DNA of 64,000 bases from Amycolatopsis rubida (GCF_900115345.1 NZ_FOWC01000004.1:372001-436000); one strand, 5' to 3'; positions 34,937 through 43,916 are shown, numbered from the stretch's first letter. Numbers and translations are program-made. Notes: a model not told the origin generated them from the sequence alone.

Positions 34937-37510
34937 CTATTCAGGAGAGAGCATGGCGATCGAGGTCTTGCCGCGCACCGCGAGCCAGGTCGGGAAGAGC
35001 GTGGCGACCATGCTTACCACGACCGCGAGCAAGACCACCACCGCATAAATCCACAATGGACCATACGGCAGCCAGCTGTCGGACACGGCCTGGCTGAACG
35101 GGACCAGCATCGCGAGCGAGACGGCGGTGCCGAGGACCACGCCGATGACCGCGACGACCATCCCCTCCACGGCCATCACCCCGAGCACCTGGCCCCGGCT
35201 CGACCCGGCCAGCCGTTGCAGGCCGAACTCGCGCCGCCGGTGCGCGGTCGAGAGCACGAGCGTGTTCACCACCGAGATCGCCGCGTAGAGCAGGATCATG
35301 CCGACCACGAGGTAGTTGACCCAGGCGTTCGCTTCCTGTTCCTGCACGAACTTGGCGGTGAGCGTGTCCCGGTTCGCGACCTGCACTCCCGGCGAAGCCT
35401 GCGCCATCCCGTCCAGCGTGCTCATCAGCTGCGAGACGCTCGTGCCCGCCGCCGCGGTGACGAGCACCTGCGACGCGATCCCGTCGGTCGTGTGCGGGGC
35501 CAGCGTGGCCGCGGGCAGCATCGCCGTGGCGAAATCCGGCGCGGCCCGCAGTGTCGCCACCACCCGCAACCGCACCTGCGCGCCGTCGCCGAGCCGCAGC
35601 CCGATCTCGTCGCCGAGCTTGACGTGCAGCCGAGTCGCGTTGTCGACCGGAAGCGCGATGGTATTGCCCTGCAACGCGTCCAGCGAGCCGGTAGCGACCT
35701 CGGACGCCCGGGTCTTCGCGACCGCGTCGCCGGTGACTCCCGTCAGCGCGAGCCCGTCCTCGTCCTGGCTCGAATCGGACGGCTTCTCGTTGTAGCCCTT
35801 GCTGGTCACGTACGCCGAAGCGGTGCCGACCCCGGGCAGCGACCGGACCTTGTCGAGCAACCCGGTGCCGACGTCGCCGGTCGACGAAGTGACGACCGCG
35901 TCCGCCGAGAGGTTCGACGCGTACTTCTGCTTCGCCGATTCCACCTGCGTGGTCTGGAAGTAGAGCATGAACACCGCCAGCGTCGTGGCGAGCATGACCG
36001 GCACGACCGCCCCGGACATCGGCAGCCACCGCACCCGGGCGTTGGCCATCGCGAGATAGCCGGACAGCCCGCTCACCGCCCGCACCGGAACCCGCAGCAC
36101 CGCGACCATCCCCCGGGTGATCCCCGGCGCGAAGAGCGCGACCGCCGCCGCGACGAGCGTGACCGCCGGACCGGCCGTACTGGCCGCGAGCGGTCCGTCC
36201 ATCACGGTGATCGTCAGATACGCCAGCGCCACGCCGCCGATCAGGCTGCCGATGCCCCACCAGAGCCGGAACGACGTCAGCCAGCGCTTCGGCGAGACCA
36301 GTTCCTGCATCGCCTCCACCGGACGGGTCCGCCCGGCGTACCGCGCCGCGACGAACCCCGCGCCCCACGCGGACAGCAGGCCGACGAGAACGCCGGCGGC
36401 GGTCGGGATCCAGTCCTGGTGATACGCCAGCACCGGTTCGAAGACGCCGAACCCGGACAACCGGTCGAACAGCCAGTTCCCCAGCAGTTCGCCGGGGAAA
36501 GCGGCCAGCACGGTCGCGAGGACCCCGATCACCATCGACTCCGCGGTGATCATGCGGCTGACCTGTTTGGGCGTCGCGCCGACCGCGCGCAGCAACGCGA
36601 CCTCGCGCCGCCGCTGCTGCACCGACAGCCCCAGCGTGCTGGCCACCACGAACAACGCGACCTGCACAGCGAGCCCGCCGAACACCGCGGCCAGGATCAC
36701 CAGGATTTCGCCGCCGTCGCTCGCCTGCGCGAACTCGGCCGTCCCGCGCGCCACGCCGGTGAGCGCGACCGCGTGCTGGTCCCGGACCACGTTCGCGATC
36801 TGGGTGCTCAACGCGGCCGGATCCGTGCCCGCGGCGGGAAGCACGCCGAACGCGTCGACCTGCCCGGGCGCGGGCGCCAGCGCGAGAGCGTCTTCGTGGG
36901 AGAAGAACACCGCGTCGGAAGCCATTTTCCCGCCCGCGACAGCGATTCCCACTACTTGGAAGGACCGGACACCACCGCGCACGGCGATCTGCACCGAACC
37001 GCCCGAGGCGACCCCGGTGGCCGCGGCCGTCGCCTGGTCGAGCACGACTTCGCCGCCGCGCTGCGGAGCCCGGCCGTCGGTGAGCGAATACGGGGCCAGC
37101 TCGGCAGTCGCCCAGTCGTGCCCCAACGCCGTGCCGCGTACCAGCTTCACGTCGGGATCCGCGGGCAGCGTCGCCGGGATCGACACGTCGGGAATGACCT
37201 TCGCGACGCCGGGAACGGCCGCGATCTTGGCCCCGAGCGACGCGTCAAGGCGCACCCGTTCGGGCAGGGTCGCGGATTCGTGGTCCTCGTCCTCGGTGCC
37301 CGGGTTCGTCGGCGGCAGGTCGTAGTGCTGGTCGCCCGCGACGACCACCGGGGCCTCGGCCAGCCGCTGCGGCGGCACCCGCGGCGAGACGCCGGTCTGC
37401 ATGAGCCCGCCGCACGCCATCACGATCGCGGTTCCGACGAGCAGCGCGACGAACGTCGCGGTGAATCCGGCCTTGCGGAACCGGAGCGTGCTCAGGGCAA
37501 GGCGCAGCAT
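34937..37510 (-). CDS. MacB/FtsX-like ABC transporter permease
   Basis: An 857-residue permease with two FtsX-type membrane blocks: an N-terminal helix then a large periplasmic-type domain to about 240, TM block about 255-500 (RRREVALLRAVGATPKQVSRMI), a second extracytoplasmic domain, and a closing block about 730-857 (RRREFGLQRLAGSSRGQV). It overlaps its ATPase by one base (TGATG). Such pairs in actinomycetes often answer to a nearby sensor kinase and pump out antibiotics or extract them from the membrane. The kinase/regulator genes next door make a resistance or stress-sensing role likely. Confidence 0.9.
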   Translation of the reverse strand: MLRLALSTLRFRKAGFTATFVALLVGTAIVMACGGLMQTGVSPRVPPQRLAEAPVVVAGDQHYDLPPTNPGTEDEDHESATLPERVRLDASLGAKIAAVPGVAKVIPDVSIPATLPADPDVKLVRGTALGHDWATAELAPYSLTDGRAPQRGGEVVLDQATAAATGVASGGSVQIAVRGGVRSFQVVGIAVAGGKMASDAVFFSHEDALALAPAPGQVDAFGVLPAAGTDPAALSTQIANVVRDQHAVALTGVARGTAEFAQASDGGEILVILAAVFGGLAVQVALFVVASTLGLSVQQRRREVALLRAVGATPKQVSRMITAESMVIGVLATVLAAFPGELLGNWLFDRLSGFGVFEPVLAYHQDWIPTAAGVLVGLLSAWGAGFVAARYAGRTRPVEAMQELVSPKRWLTSFRLWWGIGSLIGGVALAYLTITVMDGPLAASTAGPAVTLVAAAVALFAPGITRGMVAVLRVPVRAVSGLSGYLAMANARVRWLPMSGAVVPVMLATTLAVFMLYFQTTQVESAKQKYASNLSADAVVTSSTGDVGTGLLDKVRSLPGVGTASAYVTSKGYNEKPSDSSQDEDGLALTGVTGDAVAKTRASEVATGSLDALQGNTIALPVDNATRLHVKLGDEIGLRLGDGAQVRLRVVATLRAAPDFATAMLPAATLAPHTTDGIASQVLVTAAAGTSVSQLMSTLDGMAQASPGVQVANRDTLTAKFVQEQEANAWVNYLVVGMILLYAAISVVNTLVLSTAHRRREFGLQRLAGSSRGQVLGVMAVEGMVVAVIGVVLGTAVSLAMLVPFSQAVSDSWLPYGPLWIYAVVVLLAVVVSMVATLFPTWLAVRGKTSIAMLSPE

Positions 37511-38307
37511 CAGCGCACCGTCCCGACAGTGTTCCGGCCGTCGCGGCCGAGCCGCGTCGTACGCGAGCTCAACGCGGTCAGGCCGCGCGCGACCTCGTCC
37601 GCGGTCGGTTCGTGCAACTCGCCGGCGAACTGCCCGTCGGCGAGGAACAGCACCCGGTCGGCGTAGGAGGCGGCGACCGGATCGTGCGTCACCATCACGA
37701 TGGTCTGCCCTTCGACCCGCACCGCGGTGCGCAGCAGGTCCAGGATCTCGCTCGCCGACGTCGTGTCCAGCGCGCCGGTCGGCTCGTCGGCGAAGGTCAC
37801 GTGCGGGCGGCTGACCAGCGCGCGGGCGATCGCCACGCGCTGCTGTTGACCACCGGACAATTCACCGGGGCGGTGCCCGCGCCGTCCGCCGAGCCCGACC
37901 TGCTCGATGATCCGGTTCACCAGCGCCGGGTCGGCCCGTTTGCCCGCCAGCCGCAGCGGAAGCGTGACGTTGTCGACCACGTCGAGCGACGGCAGCAGGT
38001 TGAACTGCTGGAAAATGAACCCGATGTGGTCACGGCGCATCCGGGTCAGCTGCGCCTCGTCGAGCCTGCCGAGATCCTGGTCGGCCAGCACGACCGTGCC
38101 CGAATCCGGCTGGTCGAGCCCGGCCGCGCAGTGCAGCAGCGTGCTCTTGCCCGAACCGGACGGTCCCATCACCGCGGTGAAACTGCCGCGGGCGAACGAA
38201 ACCGAAATCCCGTCGAGTGCGACGACGCGGGCCCGGTTCCCTCCGTAGAGCTTGGTGACGGAGCGGAGTGTCACCGCATCCGTGCTTGGCTGTCCGGACT
38301 GGTACAT
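37510..38307 (-). CDS. MacB-like ABC transporter ATPase
   Basis: A 265-residue ATPase of the LolD/MacB type: Walker A GPSGSGKST, Q-loop FIFQQFNLLPSL, signature LSGGQQQRVAIARAL, Walker B VTFADEPTGALDT and H-loop VMVTHDPVAASYADR. ATG 38307 starts the operon; the permease follows. The upstream region is shared with the divergent sensor kinase and contains a GGTGCTAG dyad that could be the response-regulator site. It presumably powers the FtsX-like permease. Confidence 0.93.
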   Translation of the reverse strand: MYQSGQPSTDAVTLRSVTKLYGGNRARVVALDGISVSFARGSFTAVMGPSGSGKSTLLHCAAGLDQPDSGTVVLADQDLGRLDEAQLTRMRRDHIGFIFQQFNLLPSLDVVDNVTLPLRLAGKRADPALVNRIIEQVGLGGRRGHRPGELSGGQQQRVAIARALVSRPHVTFADEPTGALDTTSASEILDLLRTAVRVEGQTIVMVTHDPVAASYADRVLFLADGQFAGELHEPTADEVARGLTALSSRTTRLGRDGRNTVGTVR

Positions 38308-38371
38308 CGGTCACTCTCCCAGGCGCGTCGGGTACAGCGAAAACCTACGAGCGACGAGCGCCGATTCCGAT

Positions 38372-38407
38372 GGTGCTAGCTCTTCGATCCGGACTGGTCC
38401 TAGCACC
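38372..38407. promoter_or_regulatory. GGTGCTAG dyad between exporter and sensor kinase
   Basis: GGTGCTAG at 38372-38379 and CTAGCACC at 38400-38407 are perfect 8-bp inverted repeats with a 20-bp spacer, placed between the divergent ATPase (start 38307) and kinase (start 38445). This is the expected place and form for a NarL-type response-regulator operator controlling both directions. The regulator would be the one encoded at 39783-40427. Confidence 0.55.
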
Positions 38408-38444
38408 CCTGCCGGGAAAGCCCGGAACAGCACATAATCGGGAT

Positions 38445-39728
38445 ATGCCCTCCACCGATGCCCGCGAGCCGGCGGCACCGAAGCCCTGGTTCGCGCGGGG
38501 CGGCCTCGCCGTGCTGCACAGCACCGCGCTGGGCCTGCTCGCACCGGTCGAGGTAGTGCTTTTCGCGCTGCTGGCCTGCGCTGCTTCCCTGCTGGGAGTC
38601 GGCGTCGGCGTGTTCCTGATTCCCCCGGTGGTCTACGCCGTCCGCGCGGTCGCCAATCTGCAGCGGAAACTGCACGGCGCCTGGACCGGACGCGAGCTGC
38701 CGGAGCCGTATCTCCCGCTGCCCGAGGGCACCCGGTTCTTCCAGGTGTTCGCGCGGTTGCTGGCCGACCGCGCCACCTGGCGGGACACGGCCTGGCTGCT
38801 GGTGGACGGCACGATCGGCTGCCTGCTCACGCTGGCCCCGCTGGCCCTCGTGGTCGACGGCGTGCGCGGGCTGCTCATGCCGTTGCTCTACCCGGTTCTG
38901 GACGATGTGTGGCTCGGCGACTGGTACGTGGCGCTGCCGGTGGACAATCCGGCCGTCGCCTGGATCGCGGTCGTGCTGGGCCTGCTGCATTTCCCGCTCG
39001 TCCTGTGGGCCGCCCCGCACCTGCTGAAACTGCACGCGGCGCTGGCGGCCAAATTCCTTTCCCCGTCCGAAAGCACCGTGCTCGCCCAGCGCGTGCAGCA
39101 CCTCACCACCACGCGCGACGACGCGGTCGGCCATCAGGCGCTGGAGCTGCGCCGGATCGAGCGCAATCTGCACGACGGCGCGCAAGCCCGGCTGGTCGCG
39201 ATGGGAATGACGCTCGACGCGGCGGCCAAACTCGCCGAACGGCAGCCGGAAGCGGCGAAGAGCCTGATGGAAGAGGCCAAGGCGAGCTCGGTGAAAGCAC
39301 TGCAGGAACTGCGCGACCTGGTTCGCGGGATCCAGCCGCCGGTGCTGGTCGACCGCGGTCTCGCCGACGCGGTCCGCGAACTCGGGATGGAGTCGGCGCT
39401 GGAGATGGAGACCACCGTCGACCTTCCCGGCCGGTTCGCGCCCGCCGTCGAGACCGCCGCGTATTTCACCGTTTCCGAGGTGCTCAACAACGCGATGAAG
39501 CATTCCGGCGCGGATTCCGGGAAAATCGACGTACACCATTCCGGCGGACGGCTGTCCATCACGGTCACCGACTACGGCAGGGGCGGCGCGGACCCGGCCA
39601 AGGGCACCGGCCTGCGGGAACTCGAACGCAGGCTCGCGCCGCTGGACGGATTCCTCACCGTGCTCAGCCCGCTCGGCGGGCCGACCTCGGTGGTCATCGA
39701 AATCCCCTGCCGGCCGGTCGGGTCGTGA
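38445..39728 (+). CDS. sensor histidine kinase (NarL/HisKA_3 type)
   Basis: A 427-residue kinase. The N-terminal putative sensor domain has membrane segments at about 20-70, 120-155 and 165-195. The phosphoacceptor is in RRIERNLHDGAQARLVAMG (His about 246) and the ATPase region has the N-box EVLNNAMKHS and GTGLRELERRL. The ATG follows GGGAT closely. It is divergent to the MacB-like exporter and convergent to a response regulator, which is almost certainly its partner. The pair probably senses envelope stress or the compound handled by the exporter. Confidence 0.92.
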   Translation: MPSTDAREPAAPKPWFARGGLAVLHSTALGLLAPVEVVLFALLACAASLLGVGVGVFLIPPVVYAVRAVANLQRKLHGAWTGRELPEPYLPLPEGTRFFQVFARLLADRATWRDTAWLLVDGTIGCLLTLAPLALVVDGVRGLLMPLLYPVLDDVWLGDWYVALPVDNPAVAWIAVVLGLLHFPLVLWAAPHLLKLHAALAAKFLSPSESTVLAQRVQHLTTTRDDAVGHQALELRRIERNLHDGAQARLVAMGMTLDAAAKLAERQPEAAKSLMEEAKASSVKALQELRDLVRGIQPPVLVDRGLADAVRELGMESALEMETTVDLPGRFAPAVETAAYFTVSEVLNNAMKHSGADSGKIDVHHSGGRLSITVTDYGRGGADPAKGTGLRELERRLAPLDGFLTVLSPLGGPTSVVIEIPCRPVGS

Positions 39729-39770
39729 GTGGCGATCCCGGTTCTCACCGGCGCCACTCACGACCCGACC
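39716..39770. terminator. bidirectional terminator between kinase and regulator genes
   Basis: A perfect 19-bp inverted repeat (39716-39734 against 39752-39770) with a 17-base loop. It overlaps the kinase stop codon and lies just before the end of the convergent regulator gene (stop at 39783). There is no T-run, as is common in high-GC actinomycetes. Confidence 0.8.
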
Positions 39771-39782
39771 TGGCATCGGCGC

Positions 39783-40427
39783 TCAGTGACGCAGGTAGGC
39801 CAGCACCGCCTGCACCCGGCGGTTGCTGTCGTCGGACACCGGCAGCTGCAGTTTCGCCAGGATGTTGTTGATGTGCTTGGACACCGCCTTCTCGGTGACG
39901 TACAGCTCGGCGGCGATGTTGCTGTTGGACCGTCCCTCGGCGATCAACCGGAGCACGTCGTTCTCTCGCGGAGTGAGGCTTTCCAGCGCACGGTCGCGCG
40001 TGTTGTGCGTGAACAGCCGCGACACCACCTCGGGATCCATCATGGTGTTGCCCGCGGCGACCCCGCGCAGGACGTCGACGAAGTGGTCGCCGTCGAGCAC
40101 CCGGTCCTTGAGCTGGTAGCCGACCGCGCCCGCGCCGTCGGCCAGCAATTCGTTGACGTACAAGCGTTCGACGTACTGCGACAGCACCAGCACCGGCAGT
40201 CCGGGCACCTGACGGCGCGCCTCGATCGCGGCGCGCAGGCCCTCGTCGGTGAACGACGGCGGGAGCCGGATGTCGACCACGCCGACGTCCGGCTTCTCCG
40301 TGACCAGCGCGTTCAGCAGATCCGGCCCGTTGTCCAGCGCCGCGACGATCGTCATCCCGTGCGCTTCGAGCAGCCGGACCAGCCCGTCGCGGAGCAGGAA
40401 CTGGTCTTCGCCGATGACCACGCGCAC
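39783..40427 (-). CDS. LuxR/NarL-family response regulator
   Basis: A 214-residue regulator: receiver domain 1-120 with phosphoacceptor Asp in VGVVDIRLPP and conserved Lys in YQLKDRV; C-terminal LuxR helix-turn-helix (LTPRENDVLRLIAEGRSNSNIAAELYVTEKAVSKHI). GTG 40427 gives the typical MRVVIGEDQFLLRDGL start. It converges with the sensor kinase at 38445-39728. A candidate operator is the GGTGCTAG dyad at 38372-38407, so it should control the MacB-like exporter. Confidence 0.92.
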   Translation of the reverse strand: MRVVIGEDQFLLRDGLVRLLEAHGMTIVAALDNGPDLLNALVTEKPDVGVVDIRLPPSFTDEGLRAAIEARRQVPGLPVLVLSQYVERLYVNELLADGAGAVGYQLKDRVLDGDHFVDVLRGVAAGNTMMDPEVVSRLFTHNTRDRALESLTPRENDVLRLIAEGRSNSNIAAELYVTEKAVSKHINNILAKLQLPVSDDSNRRVQAVLAYLRH

Positions 40428-40527
40428 AGAGCTTCACCTTTTCTTCGCCGCGGCAGTTCCGCTCCTGATTATAGGGGCGCGGACGAGAGTTCCGTGTCGG
40501 TTCGGCCCGCGTTCGCGAAAGCGGCGG

Positions 40528-41316
40528 TCAGGCGAGCGGGGGCGCGGACGGCTCGCTTTCCCGGGCGAAGGCGCAAATCCCCAGAGTTCCGCGAATCGGG
40601 TCGTAATCGGCGAGCACCGCGGGCGGTTCGGCCCACAGAGCGGTGGCGGAACGTCCTTCCGCGACCGGTCCGCCGGTCAAGCCCGGTCCGTAGCGATCCG
40701 CTGGCGCGAGCCGATCAGTCTCGGCCCGGGCGTCGGCCCGGTCGATTCCGGGCAGCACCGCGACCCGGGTGCTGCCTGCTCCGGACTCGAACAGCAGCGC
40801 GGTCGCCGCGTCCACGGGCGGGCGTTCTCCGGCGTAGGGCATTCCTCGCTGCTCCATGACCAGGACCAGCACGCGGTGCATCGGCTTCCGGCGCACGTAT
40901 CCGGCCGCCACCCGCAAGGCGAGGAAACCGGCGAGCGGGCCCTGTCCGGAAACCGAGTACGTCATCGGGGCGCCCGGCAGCACGGCGGTGAGGTTGACCG
41001 GAGCGGACAGCCGCGGGTCGAAATCGGGGCCGTCGTGCGCGACGACGACCAGGTCGATCGGCTCGCTCACCTGGCCGTGCAGCACATCCCGGGCCAGGGA
41101 GATGAACGTGTTGCCCTGCGCCTGAGCGACCAGCTCCGGCGAGTAGCCGACGTCGTGCCCGGCGGCCAGATCGGTGAAGTAGCGCGTCATGATCGGGCCG
41201 TCGAGCCGGTCGGAGCCGGACTCGAATCGCCGATGCAGCACGGTTTTCAGCCCCATCGGCAGCACGGCGAACGGCGAGGTGCGCGTGGCCGCCACGGGAG
41301 CGCCGGCACTGAACAT
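40528..41316 (-). CDS. thiolase-fold, KAS III-like protein without the active Cys
   Basis: A 262-residue protein with weak similarity to the condensing-enzyme fold. PMTYSVSGQGPLAGFLALRVAAGYV aligns with the active-site region of the KAS III at 42615-43529 (TVTDHACASGLLAL), with Pro where Cys should be. Catalytic His and Asn motifs are not visible. It is shorter than KAS III (about 300-340) and ends the three-gene operon, overlapping the PLP decarboxylase by one base (TGATG). I infer a non-catalytic partner of the KAS III, similar in principle to PqsB with PqsC. The assignment rests on one motif alignment and context. Confidence 0.5.
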   Translation of the reverse strand: MFSAGAPVAATRTSPFAVLPMGLKTVLHRRFESGSDRLDGPIMTRYFTDLAAGHDVGYSPELVAQAQGNTFISLARDVLHGQVSEPIDLVVVAHDGPDFDPRLSAPVNLTAVLPGAPMTYSVSGQGPLAGFLALRVAAGYVRRKPMHRVLVLVMEQRGMPYAGERPPVDAATALLFESGAGSTRVAVLPGIDRADARAETDRLAPADRYGPGLTGGPVAEGRSATALWAEPPAVLADYDPIRGTLGICAFARESEPSAPPLA

Positions 41317-42602
41317 CAGCCCTCCACCGCGGGAACCGGCAGCCGATGCAGGTGCTGGCGGCGCAGCAGGTCCTCCGGCTGGTCCCGCTCGCTGATCACA
41401 TAGGACTGTCCATCGTGGACCAGAACCTCGGCGGGATAGCCGTGGCTGAGGAACAGCACCGGCGACGCGCTCGGGCCGTAGGCACCGGAGCGTTCCACGC
41501 CGATCAGGTCGCCCGGCCGCACCGGCGGCAGCGGGATTTTCTTGCCAAGCACGTCGTTCGGGGTGCACAGCGGACCGGTGATCTGCCAGGTCTCGGTGGC
41601 CGGTTCGTCGATCCGGTTCAGCAGCCGCATCGGGAAATCGCGTTTGACATAGGAGCCGATGCCGACCGCCGCCATATGGTGGTTGGTGCCGCCGTCGGCG
41701 ACCGCGAAGTTCTGCCCCAGCGAGGTTTTGACATAGCGGACGCGCACGACGTAGGTGCCGCTCATCGCGGTGAGGTAGCGGCCCAGCTCCATCACGAGCC
41801 GTGTGTCCGGATGCCGGGTGGCGAACTCGTCGATCACCGGGTTCAGTCGCGAGGTCAGCAGGTCGAGGTCGAGGTCGCGTTCCCCGTCGAAGTACGCCAC
41901 GCCCAGCCCGCCGCCGACGTCGACCAGGTCGAGGCCGAAGCCCAGTCGCGCGGACAGCTGCTCGGCCAGCGCGAAGATGCGAGTGGTGTTCTCCACCACC
42001 GATTCCTCGCTGAGAATGCGCGTGCCCATGTAGACCTGGACGCCCATGATCCGCACGTTCGCGTGCCGGGAAACCAGGTCCTCGGCGGCGAACAGCTGTT
42101 CCTCGTCCATGCCGAACTGGCGCGGCTTCCCGCCCATCGTCAGTCCGGACCCCTTGACCGCGAAGCTCGGATTGACCCGCAACGCCACCCGCGCTCGCAC
42201 TCCGCGCGCCGCGGCGAGCCGGTCGATCAACGCCAGTTCCCCGAAGGATTCGCAGACGATCGCCGCGATGTCCTCGTCCAGGCAGGCCTCGAGTTCCGCC
42301 TGGCTCTTGCCGGGGCCCAGGAAAATGATGTCGTTCGGCTCGACGCCGCCGCGGCGCGCGGTGCGCAGTTCGGCGAGGCTCGACACTTCGGCACGGGCCC
42401 CGTTGTCGTGCAGCACAGCCAGAATCGACACGTTCGGGTTCGACTTCAGCGAGAAGAAGACCTCCATGCTGTCGTGCAGTTCGCGGCGCAGCCGGGACAT
42501 CCGGCCGGCCAGCTCGCCGCCGTCGTAGACGAACAGCGGGGTGCCGTAGCGGTCCGCCAGCTCGGTGATCCCGACGCCCTCGATCTCGAGTTCCGTACTC
42601 AT
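41316..42602 (-). CDS. PLP-dependent decarboxylase, alanine-racemase fold (LysA/SbnH-like)
   Basis: A 428-residue group IV decarboxylase of the DAP/ornithine type. The PLP lysine is in VFFSLKSNPNVSIL (about residue 53), the glycine loop in VDVGGGLGVAY, ELGRYLTAMSG lies later, and GPLCTPNDVLGKKI contains the cysteine that completes the dimer active site. Relatives decarboxylate free diamino acids, siderophore intermediates (SbnH) or carrier-bound amino acids (BtrK). With a KAS III and a thiolase-like protein in the operon and Dap made nearby, an amine-bearing starter or a carrier-bound Dap is a possible substrate. The gene is 12 bp after the KAS III. Confidence 0.88.
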   Translation of the reverse strand: MSTELEIEGVGITELADRYGTPLFVYDGGELAGRMSRLRRELHDSMEVFFSLKSNPNVSILAVLHDNGARAEVSSLAELRTARRGGVEPNDIIFLGPGKSQAELEACLDEDIAAIVCESFGELALIDRLAAARGVRARVALRVNPSFAVKGSGLTMGGKPRQFGMDEEQLFAAEDLVSRHANVRIMGVQVYMGTRILSEESVVENTTRIFALAEQLSARLGFGLDLVDVGGGLGVAYFDGERDLDLDLLTSRLNPVIDEFATRHPDTRLVMELGRYLTAMSGTYVVRVRYVKTSLGQNFAVADGGTNHHMAAVGIGSYVKRDFPMRLLNRIDEPATETWQITGPLCTPNDVLGKKIPLPPVRPGDLIGVERSGAYGPSASPVLFLSHGYPAEVLVHDGQSYVISERDQPEDLLRRQHLHRLPVPAVEG

Positions 42603-42614
42603 CAGGTTCTGCTC

Positions 42615-43529
42615 CTAGTGTTCGAAGACCATCGCGGAAAACGTCGAGCCGAGGCCGACCGAAACCATCAGGTAGCGCTCGCCCGGGTTGAGCAGTCCGA
42701 GCCGGGTCGCGGTGTGGTAGTTGAGGAACGGGTCCGCGCAGAAGCAATGGCCGGTGCGCGGGACGTTGCCGAGGAAGATCCGTTTCCGCGGCACGTCCAT
42801 CGCCTCCGCCGCGCGGATCCACGAAACCTTGTTGACGTTGTGCGGCAGGACGAGCGCGAGATCGCTCGCCGCGCACCCGGCGGCTTCGAGCGCGGCGCGG
42901 GTGACGTCGCCTAGTGCGTCCGGATAGATCTGCCGGAAGACCTTGTTCTGCTCTTCGTTCGTGATGACCTCGCCGCCGGGACCGCCGAGCGTGGTCGTCG
43001 CGTAGCCGAGCAGCCGATCCCGTTGCCCGCCGGGGGCGACCAGCACCGCGGCGGTCCCCTCGCCCATCACCGCGACGTCCGGGATGATCTGCGCGGCCGG
43101 GGTGAAAGCCTTCTCCCCGGCGAGAACCAACGCCAGCGCGTCCGGGTCGCCGTCCTGTTCGAGCAGTGCACCAGCGAGATCGAGCGCGAGCAGTCCGGAT
43201 GCGCACGCGTGGTCGGTGACGGTGAAGGCGAGCGCGTTCTGCAATCCCAGCCGCTGGCGCACCTCGGCCAGCGGATCGAACGGATGCGGCGACGCCGCGG
43301 GTACCGTCTTCGGCCGCAGCACGTAGCGGACGCGCTCCTCGACCCCGGCGAACCCGTCGAGCTTCGCGACCGCGCCGAGCAGCATCTCGGCCTCGGACTC
43401 GGGCGACCGGCAAACCTCGGACAACCCGTAGATGCGATGCAGCCTGCGCAACTGGGCGTCAGTAAGGCCGAGCGCGTCCTGCAGCGTCGCGATCGGCACC
43501 GCGGCGGGCAGGTAACTGGACACAGACAT
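42615..43529 (-). CDS. KAS III-like condensing enzyme (FabH family)
   Basis: A 304-residue ketosynthase III. The catalytic triad is visible: Cys in TDHACASGLLAL, His in VLPHNVNKVSW and Asn in IFLGNVPRTGHCF. The last motif departs from the GNTSAAS of FabH, as in KAS III-like enzymes of secondary metabolism. ATG 43529 is chosen; a GGGGTGA ribosome binding site lies eight bases upstream. It leads an operon with a PLP decarboxylase and a Cys-less homologue. It could start an acyl chain or join an acyl group to an amino-derived unit. Confidence 0.85.
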   Translation of the reverse strand: MSVSSYLPAAVPIATLQDALGLTDAQLRRLHRIYGLSEVCRSPESEAEMLLGAVAKLDGFAGVEERVRYVLRPKTVPAASPHPFDPLAEVRQRLGLQNALAFTVTDHACASGLLALDLAGALLEQDGDPDALALVLAGEKAFTPAAQIIPDVAVMGEGTAAVLVAPGGQRDRLLGYATTTLGGPGGEVITNEEQNKVFRQIYPDALGDVTRAALEAAGCAASDLALVLPHNVNKVSWIRAAEAMDVPRKRIFLGNVPRTGHCFCADPFLNYHTATRLGLLNPGERYLMVSVGLGSTFSAMVFEH

Positions 43530-43563
43530 CAGGCTCGTCACCCCGACAGCGTCCCAACCGGCA

Positions 43564-43579
43564 CTGACGTGACGCTGAC
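43564..43579 (-). promoter_or_regulatory. possible SARP half-site pair before the KAS III operon
   Basis: On the minus strand GTCAG occurs at 43579 and again at 43568, 11 bp apart, upstream of the KAS III start at 43529. The third repeat and the -10 offset seen at the two stronger SARP promoters are not clear, so this is a weaker candidate. Confidence 0.35.
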
Positions 43580-43602
43580 GCGCGGCTTTCAACCGGCTTC
43601 GT

Positions 43603-43916
43603 TCACCACAGCACGACGGCGGTGACCACATGCGCCGCGCCCACCACGGCGCTCCCCGCGAGCATCCCCCGTTCCCCGCGAAAGATCCCGATCCCGACGT
43701 CCCCTGCCTGCGCGACCGCCGCCGCGATCAGGACCACCGCGCAGACTGGTCCAGACCAGATCAGCGGCACGACCGCGGCCGCACCGCCCTGACCGCGTAC
43801 ATCCAGCCGTGGAACTTCTCGCCGTTCGTCGGCGCGTCGCTGTGGCTCAACGCCGCCGCTCGCACTGCCGCCACCATCGCGAGCACGGCATCGGCCACCA
43901 CCAGGACGATCGTCAT
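43603..43916 (-). pseudogene. DUF4267-like membrane protein, frameshifted
   Basis: From ATG 43916 the minus strand reads MTIVLVVADAVLAMVAAVRA and continues to FHGWMYAVRAV. The frame then meets a stop near 43778. A shift of one base near 43787 restores GAAAVVPLIWSGPVCAV, QAGDVGIGIFRGERGMLAG and a final VVTAVVLW with stop at 43603. Joined, this resembles small four-helix DUF4267 proteins. It is divergent to a MarR gene that is also frameshifted, so the pair was probably once a regulator and its target. The plus-strand frame 43630-43965 is its antisense shadow. Confidence 0.65.
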
